From Betaproteobacteria bacterium (GTDB taxonomy: Bacteria > Pseudomonadota > Gammaproteobacteria > Burkholderiales > Casimicrobiaceae), in contig JADKEV010000003.1 of the NCBI GenBank assembly GCA_016717855.1, positions 1 through 64,000 of the forward strand: a stretch of DNA of 64,000 nucleotides, given 5' to 3'. The translations under genes and the position numbers were made by a program. Of the stretch, positions 1 to 8,932 are shown in pieces. Position 1 is the first letter of the stretch, and each line of letters begins with the position of its first letter. The notes under the pieces are model-generated. The model saw nothing but the letters and a program-made list of their open reading frames with translations. It did no database searches and was not told the DNA's origin.

Positions 1-13
1 TCCAGCGATTCTG

Positions 14-41
14 TTGCGCTGCAATAGCGTTTAGGTATAAT
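14..41 (+). promoter_or_regulatory. sigma-70-type promoter for malate synthase
   Basis: A TTGCGC -35 box (14-19) and a perfect TATAAT -10 box (36-41) are separated by 16 bases and point at the malate synthase gene. A leader of about 150 bases follows. It holds a small hairpin, GGCTCC/GGAGCC at 69-86. Seen in sequence only; the start site is not known. Confidence 0.6.
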
Positions 42-196
42 ACATTCAAAGGCTTACCCAGTTTGGCTGGCTCCGCACCAGGAGCCTCGGGCATAACCGG
101 ACCAATGATCCGCTACACCTCGCCAGACGCCACGGATTGGTTTACCACATCGTGGAAACAACTTCCATTTTCCCCTACATTCTTGAGGAACGCGAT

Positions 197-1801
197 ATGG
201 ACACGTCCACCTTCGGGCCAGGCATCGAGATACTTGGTCCCATCACCGCCGACTATTCCGAAATACTGACGCCGGAAGCCGTGGCATTTGTTGCCAGGCT
301 GCAACGCGCCTTCGGGGCGCGCCGCGACGCCCTGCTGCACCGCAGGTCCGAGAGGCAGAGGCAACTCGACTCTGGCGTCATGCCGGACTTTCTGGCCGAG
401 ACCGCCGGCATCCGCGCGGACGGCGCGTGGCGCGTCAATCCATGCCCGGCAGACTTGCAGGACCGCCGCGTGGAAATCACCGGCCCCGTCGACCGCAAGA
501 TGGTGATCAACGCGCTCAATTGCGGCGCCAGCACTTTCATGGCGGACTTCGAGGATTCCAACACGCCGACGTGGAGCAATCAGATCGAAGGGCAGATCAA
601 CCTGCGCGACGCGATCCGGGGCACCATCAGTTTCGCAACGGAGGCGGGCAAGCAGTATCGGCTCAATGACAAGGTGGCGACCCTGATCGTCCGGCCGCGT
701 GGCTGGCACCTCCCCGAAAAGCACATGCGGGTCGATGGCCGGCCCGTGTCGGGCGGGATCTTCGATTTTGCGCTCTACTTCTTTCACAACGCTGCCGGAC
801 TGCTCGCCAGGGGATCGGGACCGTACTTCTACCTGCCGAAGATGGAGTCGCACCTTGAAGCGCGGCTCTGGAACGAGATCTTCGTCATGGCCCAGAACGA
901 TCGCGGAATTCCGCGAGGCACGATCAAGGCCACTTGCCTGATCGAAACGCTGCTCGCGGCGTTTGAAATGGACGAGATCCTGTACGAATTGCGCGAGCAC
1001 AGCGCGGGCCTCAATGCCGGGCGGTGGGACTACATTTTCTCCGCCATCAAGAAGCTGCGCGTTCACAAGGAGTTCTGCCTGGCGGACCGCCAGCACATCA
1101 CGATGACGGCGCCGTTCATGCGCCCCTACTGCCTGCTGCTTGTCAAGACCTGCCACCGGCGCGGCGCGTTCGCGATGGGCGGGATGGCCGCGCAGATTCC
1201 GATCAAGAACGATCCGGCGGCCAACGACGCGGCGATGGCGCGGGTCAAGGCGGACAAGCAACGGGAGGCCACCGACGGCTACGACGGGACATGGGTCGCG
1301 CACCCCGGCCTCGTCGAAATCGCCAAGGCCGAGTTCGACGCAGTGATGAAAACGCCGAACCAGATAGCGCGCACGCGGGACGACGTCAGCGTCGCGGCGG
1401 GCGACCTGCTGAACTTCGGCCCCGAGGGCCCGATCACCGAAGCCGGTCTGCGGATGAACATCAACGTGGGCATCCAGTACATCGGTTCCTGGCTGGGCGG
1501 CAATGGCTGCGTGCCGATTTTCAATCTGATGGAAGACGCCGCCACCGCGGAGATTTCGCGTTCGCAGATCTGGCAGTGGATCCGCTCGCCCAAGGGCGTG
1601 CTCTCCGACGGCCGCAAGATCACCAAGGAAATGGTCTCCGCGCTGGTGCCCGAAGAACTCGTGAAGGTGCGCGCCTATGTGGGCGAGGCCGGCTGGAGTG
1701 CGGGGCAGTACGAGCAGGCCGCCCGCATGTTCGAAGAACTCTCGCTGGCCGACGAATTTGTCGAGTTCCTGACCTTGCCGGCGTACGAGTTGATTCCGTA
1801 G
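197..1801 (+). CDS. aceB: malate synthase A
   Basis: Condenses glyoxylate with acetyl-CoA to malate, the second step of the glyoxylate shunt, in the cytoplasm. The 534-residue length matches the A-type family (about 530). Family signatures are clear: RPRGWHL and the GPYFYLPKMESH stretch in the middle, and LMEDAATAEISR, whose Asp447 aligns with the catalytic base. The ATG at 197 was chosen because GAGG lies at 185-188, 8 bases upstream; an upstream in-frame extension has no ribosome site. No isocitrate lyase gene is in the window, so the shunt partner lies elsewhere. Monocistronic by appearance: the next gene converges on it. Confidence 0.96.
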   Translation: MDTSTFGPGIEILGPITADYSEILTPEAVAFVARLQRAFGARRDALLHRRSERQRQLDSGVMPDFLAETAGIRADGAWRVNPCPADLQDRRVEITGPVDRKMVINALNCGASTFMADFEDSNTPTWSNQIEGQINLRDAIRGTISFATEAGKQYRLNDKVATLIVRPRGWHLPEKHMRVDGRPVSGGIFDFALYFFHNAAGLLARGSGPYFYLPKMESHLEARLWNEIFVMAQNDRGIPRGTIKATCLIETLLAAFEMDEILYELREHSAGLNAGRWDYIFSAIKKLRVHKEFCLADRQHITMTAPFMRPYCLLLVKTCHRRGAFAMGGMAAQIPIKNDPAANDAAMARVKADKQREATDGYDGTWVAHPGLVEIAKAEFDAVMKTPNQIARTRDDVSVAAGDLLNFGPEGPITEAGLRMNINVGIQYIGSWLGGNGCVPIFNLMEDAATAEISRSQIWQWIRSPKGVLSDGRKITKEMVSALVPEELVKVRAYVGEAGWSAGQYEQAARMFEELSLADEFVEFLTLPAYELIP

Positions 1802-1937
1802 GCCCACGGCGCCTCTCTTCCTCAGGAAGGGACGATGATGAGGCGGGAGGCGGCAACGCGTTGCGGCAATGCAGGCGAAGGGCGCTTCCCCGCGCGTTTT
1901 GCCAGCGGCCTCGGCCTTGAACCGGGAAGCCGGCTCC

Positions 1938-2423
1938 TCAATCGCGAAAGTTGCCGTACTGCAGCGGAAAGTCGAGGATCGATTTCTTGACCAGCGCGAT
2001 GGCCGATTGCAGGTCGTCGCGCTTGGCGCCAGAGACGCGGACCGCCTCGCCCTGGATGCTGGTTTGCACCTTGAGCTTCGCATCCTTGATCAGCGCGACG
2101 ATCTTTTTCGCCAGCGCCTGATCGATGCCGACCCTGACCGTCACGACCTGCTTGGCCTTGGCCCCGCCTATGGTCTCCAGTTTGCCCCGTTCGAGGCAAC
2201 GGATATCGACGCTGCGCTTGGCGAGCCGCGCGGACAGTATGTCGTAAACCTGCCCGAGCTTGAATTCGTCGTCGGCGTACAGAGTCAGTATCTTCTCCCC
2301 CTGTTCCACACGCGCGTCGGATCCCTTGAAATCGAACCGGTTGGTGACTTCCTTGTTGCACTGATCAACAGCGTTCTTGACTTCCACCTGATTGACTTCG
2401 GACATGATGTCGAAGGATGGCAT
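1938..2423 (-). CDS. yajQ: YajQ family nucleotide-binding protein
   Basis: 161 residues, the usual length of the YajQ/UPF0234 family. It begins MPSFDIMSEVN and ends PLQYGNFRD, both hallmark ends of the family, and carries the internal RFDFKG and LQSAI..VK segments. Family members fold as two ferredoxin-like domains and bind nucleotides; Xanthomonas and Pseudomonas homologues bind cyclic di-GMP and affect transcription, but whether this one does is not visible from sequence. Convergent with malate synthase, and 87 bases downstream of the chorismate mutase gene on the same strand. Confidence 0.93.
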   Translation of the reverse strand: MPSFDIMSEVNQVEVKNAVDQCNKEVTNRFDFKGSDARVEQGEKILTLYADDEFKLGQVYDILSARLAKRSVDIRCLERGKLETIGGAKAKQVVTVRVGIDQALAKKIVALIKDAKLKVQTSIQGEAVRVSGAKRDDLQSAIALVKKSILDFPLQYGNFRD

Positions 2424-2510
2424 GTCTGTCTCCGTTTGGGTTTAGGGATTCCGGCTCGGCATCGCCGTGCACCGCGACGCCTGGATGGGGGAACAGCGTG
2501 GCGGCAACAT

Positions 2511-3092
2511 TCATTTCGCGATGTCATACAAGGGTTTCAGCGCGGCCTGGCCGGCAAGCAGGTCCGCGCCACCGACATGGATCAGGTCTGCGGCCCGCGC
2601 ATCGAGCACGGCGCGCCCGCCGCGCCGCCGCAGAACGATGCTGACATCGCGCAACGCGCGGAGCATGGCTGGCTCGACCTCGGGTTCGGGCGTCGACGCG
2701 TGGAAAATGTCGGCCCTGGCGTCCCTGGCCGGTGCCGCACCCGCGTCGGCAGCCCATTCCCGGTGCCGCGCCGCCTGGATGATCTTGGCCGCCTCGATCT
2801 GCGCCTGCGCAAAGCGGGCGGCCAGTTCCGCATCGAGCCCCAGCTGCGCCGAACGCGTCCTCACCGCGGAAATCACGGCCTGTTCGCTCACGCTATCCTC
2901 GATCCTCGACATCGTCTTCCATTTCGTCGCGGCGTTTGCCGGCGCCAACTCCAGCCGTTTTTGAACCAACCGCAGCAGGCGGTCGACTCGGGCGACTTCG
3001 GACTTGGTGAAGCCGGCGGCTGGCTCGGCCGCCAAGGCGGGAATGGCCATGTTCCACGCGCAGATCGCTGCCAGCACTCCCAGCCTGTTCAT
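2511..3092 (-). CDS. secreted chorismate mutase, AroQ-gamma type
   Basis: Predicted to convert chorismate to prephenate, outside the cytoplasm. Residues 1-22 form a signal peptide ending ALAAEP. The helical AroQ core follows: LVQKRL (Arg), TKWK (Lys), IED, then GLD and QIEAAKIIQ. These are the landmarks of the exported gamma subclass, and the 193-residue length fits it (about 190-200). One oddity: in the I-x-D-x-x-R-E box the Arg is replaced by Ser (IEDSVSEQ), a position that contributes to the active site in characterised members, so activity may be altered. The fold assignment is fairly sure; the enzyme activity is inferred. Confidence 0.72.
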   Translation of the reverse strand: MNRLGVLAAICAWNMAIPALAAEPAAGFTKSEVARVDRLLRLVQKRLELAPANAATKWKTMSRIEDSVSEQAVISAVRTRSAQLGLDAELAARFAQAQIEAAKIIQAARHREWAADAGAAPARDARADIFHASTPEPEVEPAMLRALRDVSIVLRRRGGRAVLDARAADLIHVGGADLLAGQAALKPLYDIAK

Positions 3093-3143
3093 CGGTCCCC
3101 GGCGCCGGCAATCGGCGCCGGCACATGGCGTCGAGCTCCGCGG

Positions 3144-4097
3144 TCAGGCACGAACGCGTCCGATCACCAGGTATTCGAGCAGCGCCTTCTGGACGTGGAG
3201 CCTGTTCTCGGCTTCGTCCCAGACGACACTGTGCGGTCCCTCCATCACGCCGTGCGTGACTTCCTCGCCGCGATGCGCGGGCAGGCAGTGCATGAACAAG
3301 GCCTGCGCACGTGCCGCCTGCATCATGTCCTCGTCGACGCACCAGTCGGCAAACGCGATCCTGCGCGGTTCGTTCTCGGCCTCGAAACCCATGCTGGTCC
3401 ACACGTCGGTGGTCACGAGATCGGCGCCGCGCGCGGCATGCATCGGGTCGGCGAACTCCTCATAATGCCCCGGCGATGCGCGGCCGGCGCGATCCGCGTC
3501 CAGCCTGTAGCCGGGCGGGGCCGAGACGTTGAGCTTGAAGTCGAGCAGACGCGCCGCCTCCAGCCATGTGTAGCACATGTTGTTCGTGTCGCCGATCCAG
3601 GCGATCGTCCGGCCCTGGATCGGCCCGCGCATCTCGATGAATGTGTAAATGTCGGCGAGCACCTGGCACGGATGGAATTCATTGGTCAGGCCGTTGATCA
3701 CTGGCACGCGCGAATGGCTGGCGAAGCGCTCGATCTTGGTCTGTTCGTAGGTCCGTATCATCACCACGTCGACCATCCGCGAAATGACGCGCGCGGTGTC
3801 CTCGATCGGTTCGGCGCGCCCAAGCTGGGAGTCGCCCGTCGTCAGGTGGATCACCGATCCGCCAAGTTGGTACATGCCGGCTTCGAACGATACGCGCGTG
3901 CGCGTGGAAGCCTTTTCGAAGACCATCGCCAGCGTCCGGTCGCGCAGCGGCTGGTAGAACTCGTAGCGCTTGAACTTTTCCTTGATCCAGTGGGTGCGTT
4001 CGAACAGGTAGGCGAACTCCTCCCGGCTGAAATCCCTGAACTGCAGGAAGTGCTTGGTCGGCGACGGCGGCGCCCCGAACAGGTTCGCTTGCTCCAT
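3144..4097 (-). CDS. argF: ornithine carbamoyltransferase
   Basis: Makes citrulline from ornithine and carbamoyl phosphate in arginine synthesis, using the product of the CarAB enzyme encoded 6 kb away. The 317-residue protein has the carbamoyl-phosphate loop STRTR (residues 64-68), HPCQVLAD near residue 145, and the FMHCLPAHRGEEV ornithine-binding motif near 280. ATG 4097 (MEQANLFG) was preferred over an ATG 21 bases upstream, because the protein then has the normal family length; the upstream start is possible. Followed on the same strand by the chorismate mutase gene after about 50 bases. Confidence 0.95.
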   Translation of the reverse strand: MEQANLFGAPPSPTKHFLQFRDFSREEFAYLFERTHWIKEKFKRYEFYQPLRDRTLAMVFEKASTRTRVSFEAGMYQLGGSVIHLTTGDSQLGRAEPIEDTARVISRMVDVVMIRTYEQTKIERFASHSRVPVINGLTNEFHPCQVLADIYTFIEMRGPIQGRTIAWIGDTNNMCYTWLEAARLLDFKLNVSAPPGYRLDADRAGRASPGHYEEFADPMHAARGADLVTTDVWTSMGFEAENEPRRIAFADWCVDEDMMQAARAQALFMHCLPAHRGEEVTHGVMEGPHSVVWDEAENRLHVQKALLEYLVIGRVRA

Positions 4098-4260
4098 GAA
4101 ATGCTGCCCGGCTTTCAAAGCGAAAGTTTAGCACGCGTCCGGTCGCCGTTTCCGGTCCGCTCTTCGCGGGCTCATCCGGCCGCGGGGGCGCGCGTTGCGC
4201 GCACGCCGTGAAGTGGATTGCCGAGGCTCATCGTGCCGCCGCCGCGGGGCGGCGCAAACA

Positions 4261-4288
4261 AAAAAGGCGCGACGAGGCGCGCCTTTTT
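4261..4288 (-). terminator. intrinsic terminator of rpsT
   Basis: A perfect 11-base-pair stem, AAAAAGGCGCG / CGCGCCTTTTT, with a 6-base loop, lies 22 bases past the rpsT stop. The A/T ends give a U-rich tail on the minus-strand RNA. It could also work in the plus direction, but no plus gene precedes it. Confidence 0.85.
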
Positions 4289-4309
4289 CACTTTCGCCGC
4301 GAAAGCCCG

Positions 4310-4573
4310 TCAGGCCATTGCCTTGACAGCCTGCGCCAGGCGGCTCTTGTTCCGGGAGGCGGCGTTCTTGTGCATGATCCTCTTGTCGGCGATGCGGTCG
4401 ATCACCGCTTGCGACGACTGCAGCATGGTCTGCGCCGCAGCCTTGTCGCCGGCTTCGACGGCCTTCCGGACTTTCTTGATCGCGGTGCGCAGTGTCGAGC
4501 GCAGGCTTGCGTTGTGCTTGCGCTGCTTTTCGCCCTGGCGGGCGCGCTTGCGGGCTTGTGCGGAATTGGCCAT
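4310..4573 (-). CDS. rpsT: 30S ribosomal protein S20
   Basis: 87-residue, strongly basic, helical protein that binds 16S rRNA in the small subunit. It opens MANSAQARKRARQ and contains IKKVRKAVEAGD and MHKNAASRNKSRL, all standard S20 segments. The gene has its own promoter and a strong terminator, so it is monocistronic. It starts with ATG, not the UUG known to limit S20 synthesis in E. coli. Divergent from murJ, an arrangement common in betaproteobacteria. Confidence 0.98.
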   Translation of the reverse strand: MANSAQARKRARQGEKQRKHNASLRSTLRTAIKKVRKAVEAGDKAAAQTMLQSSQAVIDRIADKRIMHKNAASRNKSRLAQAVKAMA

Positions 4574-4620
4574 TCTTGGAAATCCTTCGAATCAGGTAGA
4601 GCACTGGGCAAAGACCCGGC

Positions 4621-4650
4621 ATAATACCTCAAATGCCGCACTGTACGCAA
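4621..4650 (-). promoter_or_regulatory. sigma-70-type promoter for rpsT
   Basis: Read on the minus strand, TTGCGT (4650-4645) and TATTAT (4626-4621) are separated by 18 bases and lie about 50 bases before the rpsT start codon. It sits in the 118-base gap shared with the divergent murJ gene. Confidence 0.65.
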
Positions 4651-4691
4651 CCCTGTCGTGGGCGTTACCGCGCCCGCAGCGCCCCCTCCCG

Positions 4692-6236
4692 ATGAATCTG
4701 CTCAAGGCCATGTCCGCGGTCAGCGGCATGACGTTGGTGTCGCGCATCACCGGACTGGCCCGTGAAGTGCTGACGGCCGCCTGGTTCGGCGCGGGCCTGC
4801 AGATGGATGCCTTCAACGTGGCGTTTCGCGCGCCAAACATGCTGCGACGGCTGTTTGCCGAGGGCGCCTTCAGCCAGGCATTCGTGCCGGTGCTCGCCGA
4901 ATTGCGGGCGCGGCAGACTCCGGAAGAAACGGGGATCTTCGTCTCCCGGGTCGGAACGATGATGGCGGCCGTCCTGCTGCCGGTGATCGCCCTCGTCGTC
5001 ATCTTCCCCGAACCTCTGGTGCGGCTGCTGGCGGCGGGATTCTACGCGATTCCCGAAAAGGCCCGCATCACCGAGGACTTGACTCGCATCACGTTCGGAT
5101 ACATAGGATGGATCTCGCTGGTCGCCCTGATGGGCGCGGTACTCAACGTCGAAAAGCGCTTTGGCGTCGCGGCCTTCGCCCCGGTACTGCTCAATGCCGC
5201 GATGATCGGGGCCGCTTGGGTGCTGCGCGACCGCTTCGCCGTCCCGGTCACGGCACTGGCCATTGGCGTCATCGCCGGCGGCGCCGCGCAGTTCCTGCTG
5301 CTGGTCTGGGCGCTGCGCAAGGCGCACTTCCAATTCGTCTGGGCCACGTCCTGGCGCGACCCCAACGTGGGACGGGTGCTCAAGCTGATGATTCCGGCCT
5401 TGTTTGGCGTGTCCGCGGCGCAAATCAGCCTGCTGATCAATACCCAGATCGCTTCGACCATGCCGACCGGCACCGTGTCCTGGCTCTCCTTTGCCGACCG
5501 GCTGATGGAGTTCCCGACCGCTCTGCTCGGCGTCGCGGTCGGCACCATCATCCTGCCCAGCCTGGTCAAGCACCACGCGGACGCCGACAGCGCCGGCTAT
5601 TCGCAGCTTCTGGATTGGGGTTTGCGCGTGACGGTCCTGCTCGCGCTACCGGCCGCACTGGCGCTGGGATTGCTGGCCACGCCGCTGGTGGCGACCCTGT
5701 TTCACCACGGCAGGTTTTCCGGCGCCGACGTGATGGCTACCCAGGCGGCCGTGATGGCCTATGGCGTCGGACTCGCGGGGCTGATCGCCGTCAAGGTCCT
5801 CGCGCCGGCGTTCTACGCCCGCCAGGAAATCGGCGTCGTGGTCCGGTGCAGCCTCGCTTCGCTGATCTTCACGCAGGCCTGCAATGCGGTGTTCATTGCC
5901 GGCATGCGCATGCCGGGCCACGTCGCGCTGGCGCTGTCGGTTGGCCTGGGCGCTTGCGCCAACGCCATACTCCTGTATGCCATGCTGCGGCGCCGCGCGG
6001 TTTATGAGCCGCAGCCTGGCTGGGGCAAGTTCACGCTCCGCGTGCTGGCGGCGCTGGTGGCGATGGGCCTGGTGCTGTGGCTGCTGCGCGGCGACAGTCA
6101 GACTTGGCTCACCGTGGAGAAACTGGCCCGGGTCGCCTGGCTATCCGGGCTTATCCTGGTCGGGGCGCTGGCGTACTTCGGCGTTCTGGTCACTTGCGGC
6201 TGGCGCCCGCGCCAGTTCTTTCGCCGCGAATCCTGA
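4692..6236 (+). CDS. murJ: lipid II flippase MurJ
   Basis: Inner-membrane MOP-superfamily protein (514 residues, about 14 predicted membrane helices) that flips the peptidoglycan precursor lipid II to the periplasmic face. It starts MNLLKAMSAVSGMTLVSRITG, the conserved MurJ N-terminus, followed by the Q-x-DAFNVAFR-x-PNMLRRLFAEGAF stretch that holds conserved Arg residues lining the cavity. ATG 4692 is chosen because the conserved N-terminus begins there; a longer frame upstream runs back through rpsT and is a shadow. Ends 18 bases before the convergent fur gene. Confidence 0.96.
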   Translation: MNLLKAMSAVSGMTLVSRITGLAREVLTAAWFGAGLQMDAFNVAFRAPNMLRRLFAEGAFSQAFVPVLAELRARQTPEETGIFVSRVGTMMAAVLLPVIALVVIFPEPLVRLLAAGFYAIPEKARITEDLTRITFGYIGWISLVALMGAVLNVEKRFGVAAFAPVLLNAAMIGAAWVLRDRFAVPVTALAIGVIAGGAAQFLLLVWALRKAHFQFVWATSWRDPNVGRVLKLMIPALFGVSAAQISLLINTQIASTMPTGTVSWLSFADRLMEFPTALLGVAVGTIILPSLVKHHADADSAGYSQLLDWGLRVTVLLALPAALALGLLATPLVATLFHHGRFSGADVMATQAAVMAYGVGLAGLIAVKVLAPAFYARQEIGVVVRCSLASLIFTQACNAVFIAGMRMPGHVALALSVGLGACANAILLYAMLRRRAVYEPQPGWGKFTLRVLAALVAMGLVLWLLRGDSQTWLTVEKLARVAWLSGLILVGALAYFGVLVTCGWRPRQFFRRES

Positions 6237-6254
6237 GGTTCCCCGGCGGCGGCT

Positions 6255-6683
6255 TCACGCAATCCTGTGGGGGCAGTTCTTCTTGACGCATTCCGCGTAG
6301 AGGTACAGCGCGTGGTCCCGGATCGCGAATCCGCGTTCGACCGCGATCCTGGTCTGCCGCTGCTCGATTTCGGGATCCAGAAACTCTTCGACCCTGCCGC
6401 AGTTGATGCATACGAGGTGATCGTGGTGATGGCCCTGGTTCAACTCAAAAACGGCTTTGCCGGATTCAAAATGATGGCGGGTGAGCAGACCGGCTTGCTC
6501 GAACTGCGTCAGCACGCGATAGACCGTTGCCAGCCCCACGTCGAGCCCATCGCTCAGCAGCAGCCGGTATACGTCCTCGGCCGCAAGGTGGCGGACCGCG
6601 CTGTGCTCGAACAGATTGAGGATCTTCAGCCGCGGCGCCGTGGCTTTGAGTCCGATGGTCTTCAGATCCTGGGGGGTGCTCAT
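6255..6683 (-). CDS. fur: ferric uptake regulator
   Basis: 142-residue metal-dependent repressor controlling iron uptake and related genes. The N-terminal winged helix (residues about 10-80, TAPRLKIL then LATVYRVLTQFE) precedes a dimerisation domain with the HHHDH cluster (85-89), C92-x-x-C95, and a second Cys pair (C132, C137) that bind structural and regulatory metal. It is divergent from bamE, as in many betaproteobacteria. No convincing Fur box was found in the 69-base divergent gap, so autoregulation cannot be claimed from sequence. Confidence 0.96.
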   Translation of the reverse strand: MSTPQDLKTIGLKATAPRLKILNLFEHSAVRHLAAEDVYRLLLSDGLDVGLATVYRVLTQFEQAGLLTRHHFESGKAVFELNQGHHHDHLVCINCGRVEEFLDPEIEQRQTRIAVERGFAIRDHALYLYAECVKKNCPHRIA

Positions 6684-6716
6684 GCGCAGGTGCGGTCCGG
6701 AGCGGGTGCGGACAGG

Positions 6717-6722
6717 TATAAT
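6717..6722 (+). promoter_or_regulatory. -10 box for bamE-dapB
   Basis: A perfect TATAAT lies 30 bases before the bamE start in the fur/bamE divergent gap. No good -35 box is visible at the right spacing, so the promoter may be activated or use weak -35 contacts. Confidence 0.45.
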
Positions 6723-6752
6723 ACGACGATTCCAATTCGAAGACTTTCGCTC

Positions 6753-7178
6753 ATGCGCCGCTCAGCCGCCGCTATCTGTTTCCTCGTGGCAGGATGTTCC
6801 TGGGTTCCAACCTGGGGCGTCTACAAGATCGACGTCAATCAGGGCAACTTCATCACGCAGGACCTGGTCGAGAAACTTAAGACCGGCCAAACCAAGCCGC
6901 AGGTCCGCCTCATCCTCGGAACGCCATTGGTCGCTGACGCTTTTCACGCCAACCGCTGGGACTACGTCTTTCGCTACGAGAGCGGTGGCCGGGTGCTCGA
7001 AGAGCGCAAGTTCATCGTCCAGTTCCAAGACGACAAGCTGGCGAAGTGGGGCGGCGAAGAGTTGCCGATCTCGCCGGTTCGCGGGTACGCCGGCGAGCGC
7101 AAGGAAGGCGTGACGACGTCGATCAGCGCCGACGACAAGAGTTGGTGGGGCACGATCCGCGACATCTTCGGCTGGTAG
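6753..7178 (+). CDS. bamE: outer membrane assembly lipoprotein BamE
   Basis: 141-residue lipoprotein of the BAM complex, which inserts beta-barrel proteins into the outer membrane. The signal peptide ends in a VAGC lipobox, so Cys15 should be lipidated. The SmpA/OmlA domain is recognisable from the Y-K-I-D-V-x-Q-G-N opening, TGQTKPQVRLILGTP, and NRWDYVFR. The C-terminal extension rich in Ser/Asp/Trp is beyond the core domain. It stops 2 bases before the dapB GTG start, which suggests translational coupling. Confidence 0.94.
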   Translation: MRRSAAAICFLVAGCSWVPTWGVYKIDVNQGNFITQDLVEKLKTGQTKPQVRLILGTPLVADAFHANRWDYVFRYESGGRVLEERKFIVQFQDDKLAKWGGEELPISPVRGYAGERKEGVTTSISADDKSWWGTIRDIFGW

Positions 7179-7180
7179 CG

Positions 7181-7996
7181 GTGGAACGAGCGAACCCGAC
7201 GCAGGTTGCGATCGCCGGGGCGGGTGGCCGGATGGGCCGCACGCTGATCGAGGCCGTCGCGGCCGCGCCCGATCTGGCGCTTTGCGCCGCGCTGGAAGTT
7301 CCCGGTTCGCCCCTGGTGGGACAGTCAGCAACGCCATCTTCCATGCCTGCACTGCGCATCACCGACGATCTGTGCGCGCTGGACGGCGCCGACGTGTTGA
7401 TCGATTTCACGCGCCCCGCGGGCACGCTGCGTCATCTGCAGGCTTGCCAGAACGCCGGCGTGGCCATCGTGATCGGCACGACTGGTTTCAGCGAGGCCGA
7501 GAAAGGGCAGATCCAGGACGCGGGGCGGCATGTTCCCATCGTCTTCGCGCCCAACATGAGCGTGGGCGTGAACGTGACGCTACGTCTGCTCGAAATCGCC
7601 GCTCGGACGCTGGCCGAAGGCTACGACATCGAGATTCTCGAAATGCACCATCGCCACAAGATCGACGCGCCATCGGGCACCGCACTGCGCATGGGCGAGG
7701 TCATTGCGGGTGCGCTGGGCAGGGAACTCGCCGACTGCGCCGTGTACAGCCGTGAAGGCGTCACCGGCGAGCGCGATCCATCGACCATAGGTTTCGCTGT
7801 CCTGCGCGGGGGCGACTGCGTGGGCGAGCATACCGTCGTTTTTGCGGGAACCGGGGAGCGGGTCGAGATCACGCATCGTGCGACGTCGCGTAACACGTTT
7901 TCCGCGGGTGCCCTGCGCGCCGCGCGGTTCCTGGCTGGCCGCGCGCCAGGACTGTACGCGATGAGCGACGTGCTGGGATTGCGCACCGGCGGGTAA
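7181..7996 (+). CDS. dapB: 4-hydroxy-tetrahydrodipicolinate reductase
   Basis: NAD(P)H-dependent step of lysine and meso-diaminopimelate synthesis. The 271-residue protein has the nucleotide loop GAGGRMGR near the N-terminus and the substrate motif H-H-x-H-K-x-D-A-P-S-G-T-A, with the catalytic His and Lys. GTG 7181 gives the normal family length (about 270) and places the Rossmann loop at the usual distance from the N-terminus. It is spaced 2 bases from bamE, so the two are one operon. Confidence 0.96.
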   Translation: MERANPTQVAIAGAGGRMGRTLIEAVAAAPDLALCAALEVPGSPLVGQSATPSSMPALRITDDLCALDGADVLIDFTRPAGTLRHLQACQNAGVAIVIGTTGFSEAEKGQIQDAGRHVPIVFAPNMSVGVNVTLRLLEIAARTLAEGYDIEILEMHHRHKIDAPSGTALRMGEVIAGALGRELADCAVYSREGVTGERDPSTIGFAVLRGGDCVGEHTVVFAGTGERVEITHRATSRNTFSAGALRAARFLAGRAPGLYAMSDVLGLRTGG

Positions 7997-8083
7997 ACCG
8001 CACGGCGCCGGGCGAATCTGCCTCGGTATCCGGAATGCGACAGCGCGGCGAGCCGGTCCGAACGACCCGTGGAGAAACCGACG

Positions 8084-8851
8084 ATGGCGAGCAAGCTCTT
8101 TGATCTGGCCGGCAAGGTCGCACTAGTGACGGGTGGAGGCTCGGGTCTGGGCCATGCGATAGCACGTGGACTGGCGGAGGCCGGCGCCACCGTGATCCTG
8201 AACGGCCGCCGCCGCGACAAGCTCGAAGAGGCCGTTGGCGCGCTGCGGCAGTCGGGGCTCCGGGCCGGACTTGCGGCGTTCGACGTCACCGATTCTGCCG
8301 CCGTAAATGCCGGGATCGCGGCGACAGCGGCCGCACACGGCGCAATCGACGTGCTGGTCAACAATGCCGGCATGCAGCACCGCCAGCCGATCGAGGAATT
8401 CAGCGACGCGGAGTGGCAGAAGTTGATGGACACCAACCTGAACTCTGCGTTCTATGCATCGCGGGCGGTCATACCCGCGATGAAGGCGCGGCGTGCTGGC
8501 AAGATCATCAACATCTGCTCGGTGCTCAGCTTCATTTCGCGTCCGACCATCGTCCCGTACGCGGCGAGCAAGGGCGGGCTGGCGATGTTCACCAAAGGTG
8601 TCGCAGTCGAACTGGCAGCGCACAACGTCCAGGTCAACGGCATCGCGCCGGGCTTTTATAAGACTGAGATGAACACCGCGTTGTTCGCGAATCCGGAATT
8701 CGACAGCTGGGTCTGCAAGCGGACCCCGGCGGCGCGCTGGGGCGACCCGGAGGAATTGGTCGGTGCGGCTGTGTTTCTGGCCTCCGCCGCGTCGAACTAT
8801 GTCAGCGGCCAGATCGTCTGCGTTGACGGCGGGTTCACGTCGGCGATGTAG
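8084..8851 (+). CDS. SDR oxidoreductase, gluconate 5-dehydrogenase-like
   Basis: Classical short-chain dehydrogenase of 255 residues with the cofactor loop TGGGSGLG, the NNAG motif, catalytic Ser and Tyr-x-x-x-Lys (YAASK), and the C-terminal VDGGFTSAM end. The opening LFDLAGKVALVTGGGSGLG and the overall pattern resemble IdnO/gluconate 5-dehydrogenases, which interconvert 5-ketogluconate and gluconate; the true substrate is not determinable. ATG 8084 was chosen because GGAG at 8071-8074 sits 9 bases upstream; an in-frame GTG at 8069 is less likely. It and the next gene interrupt the usual dapB-carA neighbourhood. Confidence 0.85.
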   Translation: MASKLFDLAGKVALVTGGGSGLGHAIARGLAEAGATVILNGRRRDKLEEAVGALRQSGLRAGLAAFDVTDSAAVNAGIAATAAAHGAIDVLVNNAGMQHRQPIEEFSDAEWQKLMDTNLNSAFYASRAVIPAMKARRAGKIINICSVLSFISRPTIVPYAASKGGLAMFTKGVAVELAAHNVQVNGIAPGFYKTEMNTALFANPEFDSWVCKRTPAARWGDPEELVGAAVFLASAASNYVSGQIVCVDGGFTSAM

Positions 8852-8932
8852 GCAGTCATTCCGCGCAGCGGGACGTTCGCGCCAGGCAAGCTGGCCGTCG
8901 CGTGGCGATCCCCGATTCAGGAGGTGTCGATC

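Noticed and set aside
113..2083. Long open frame antisense to malate synthase
   Set aside because: No ribosome site or family match; the sense gene has all catalytic motifs. Typical high-GC shadow.
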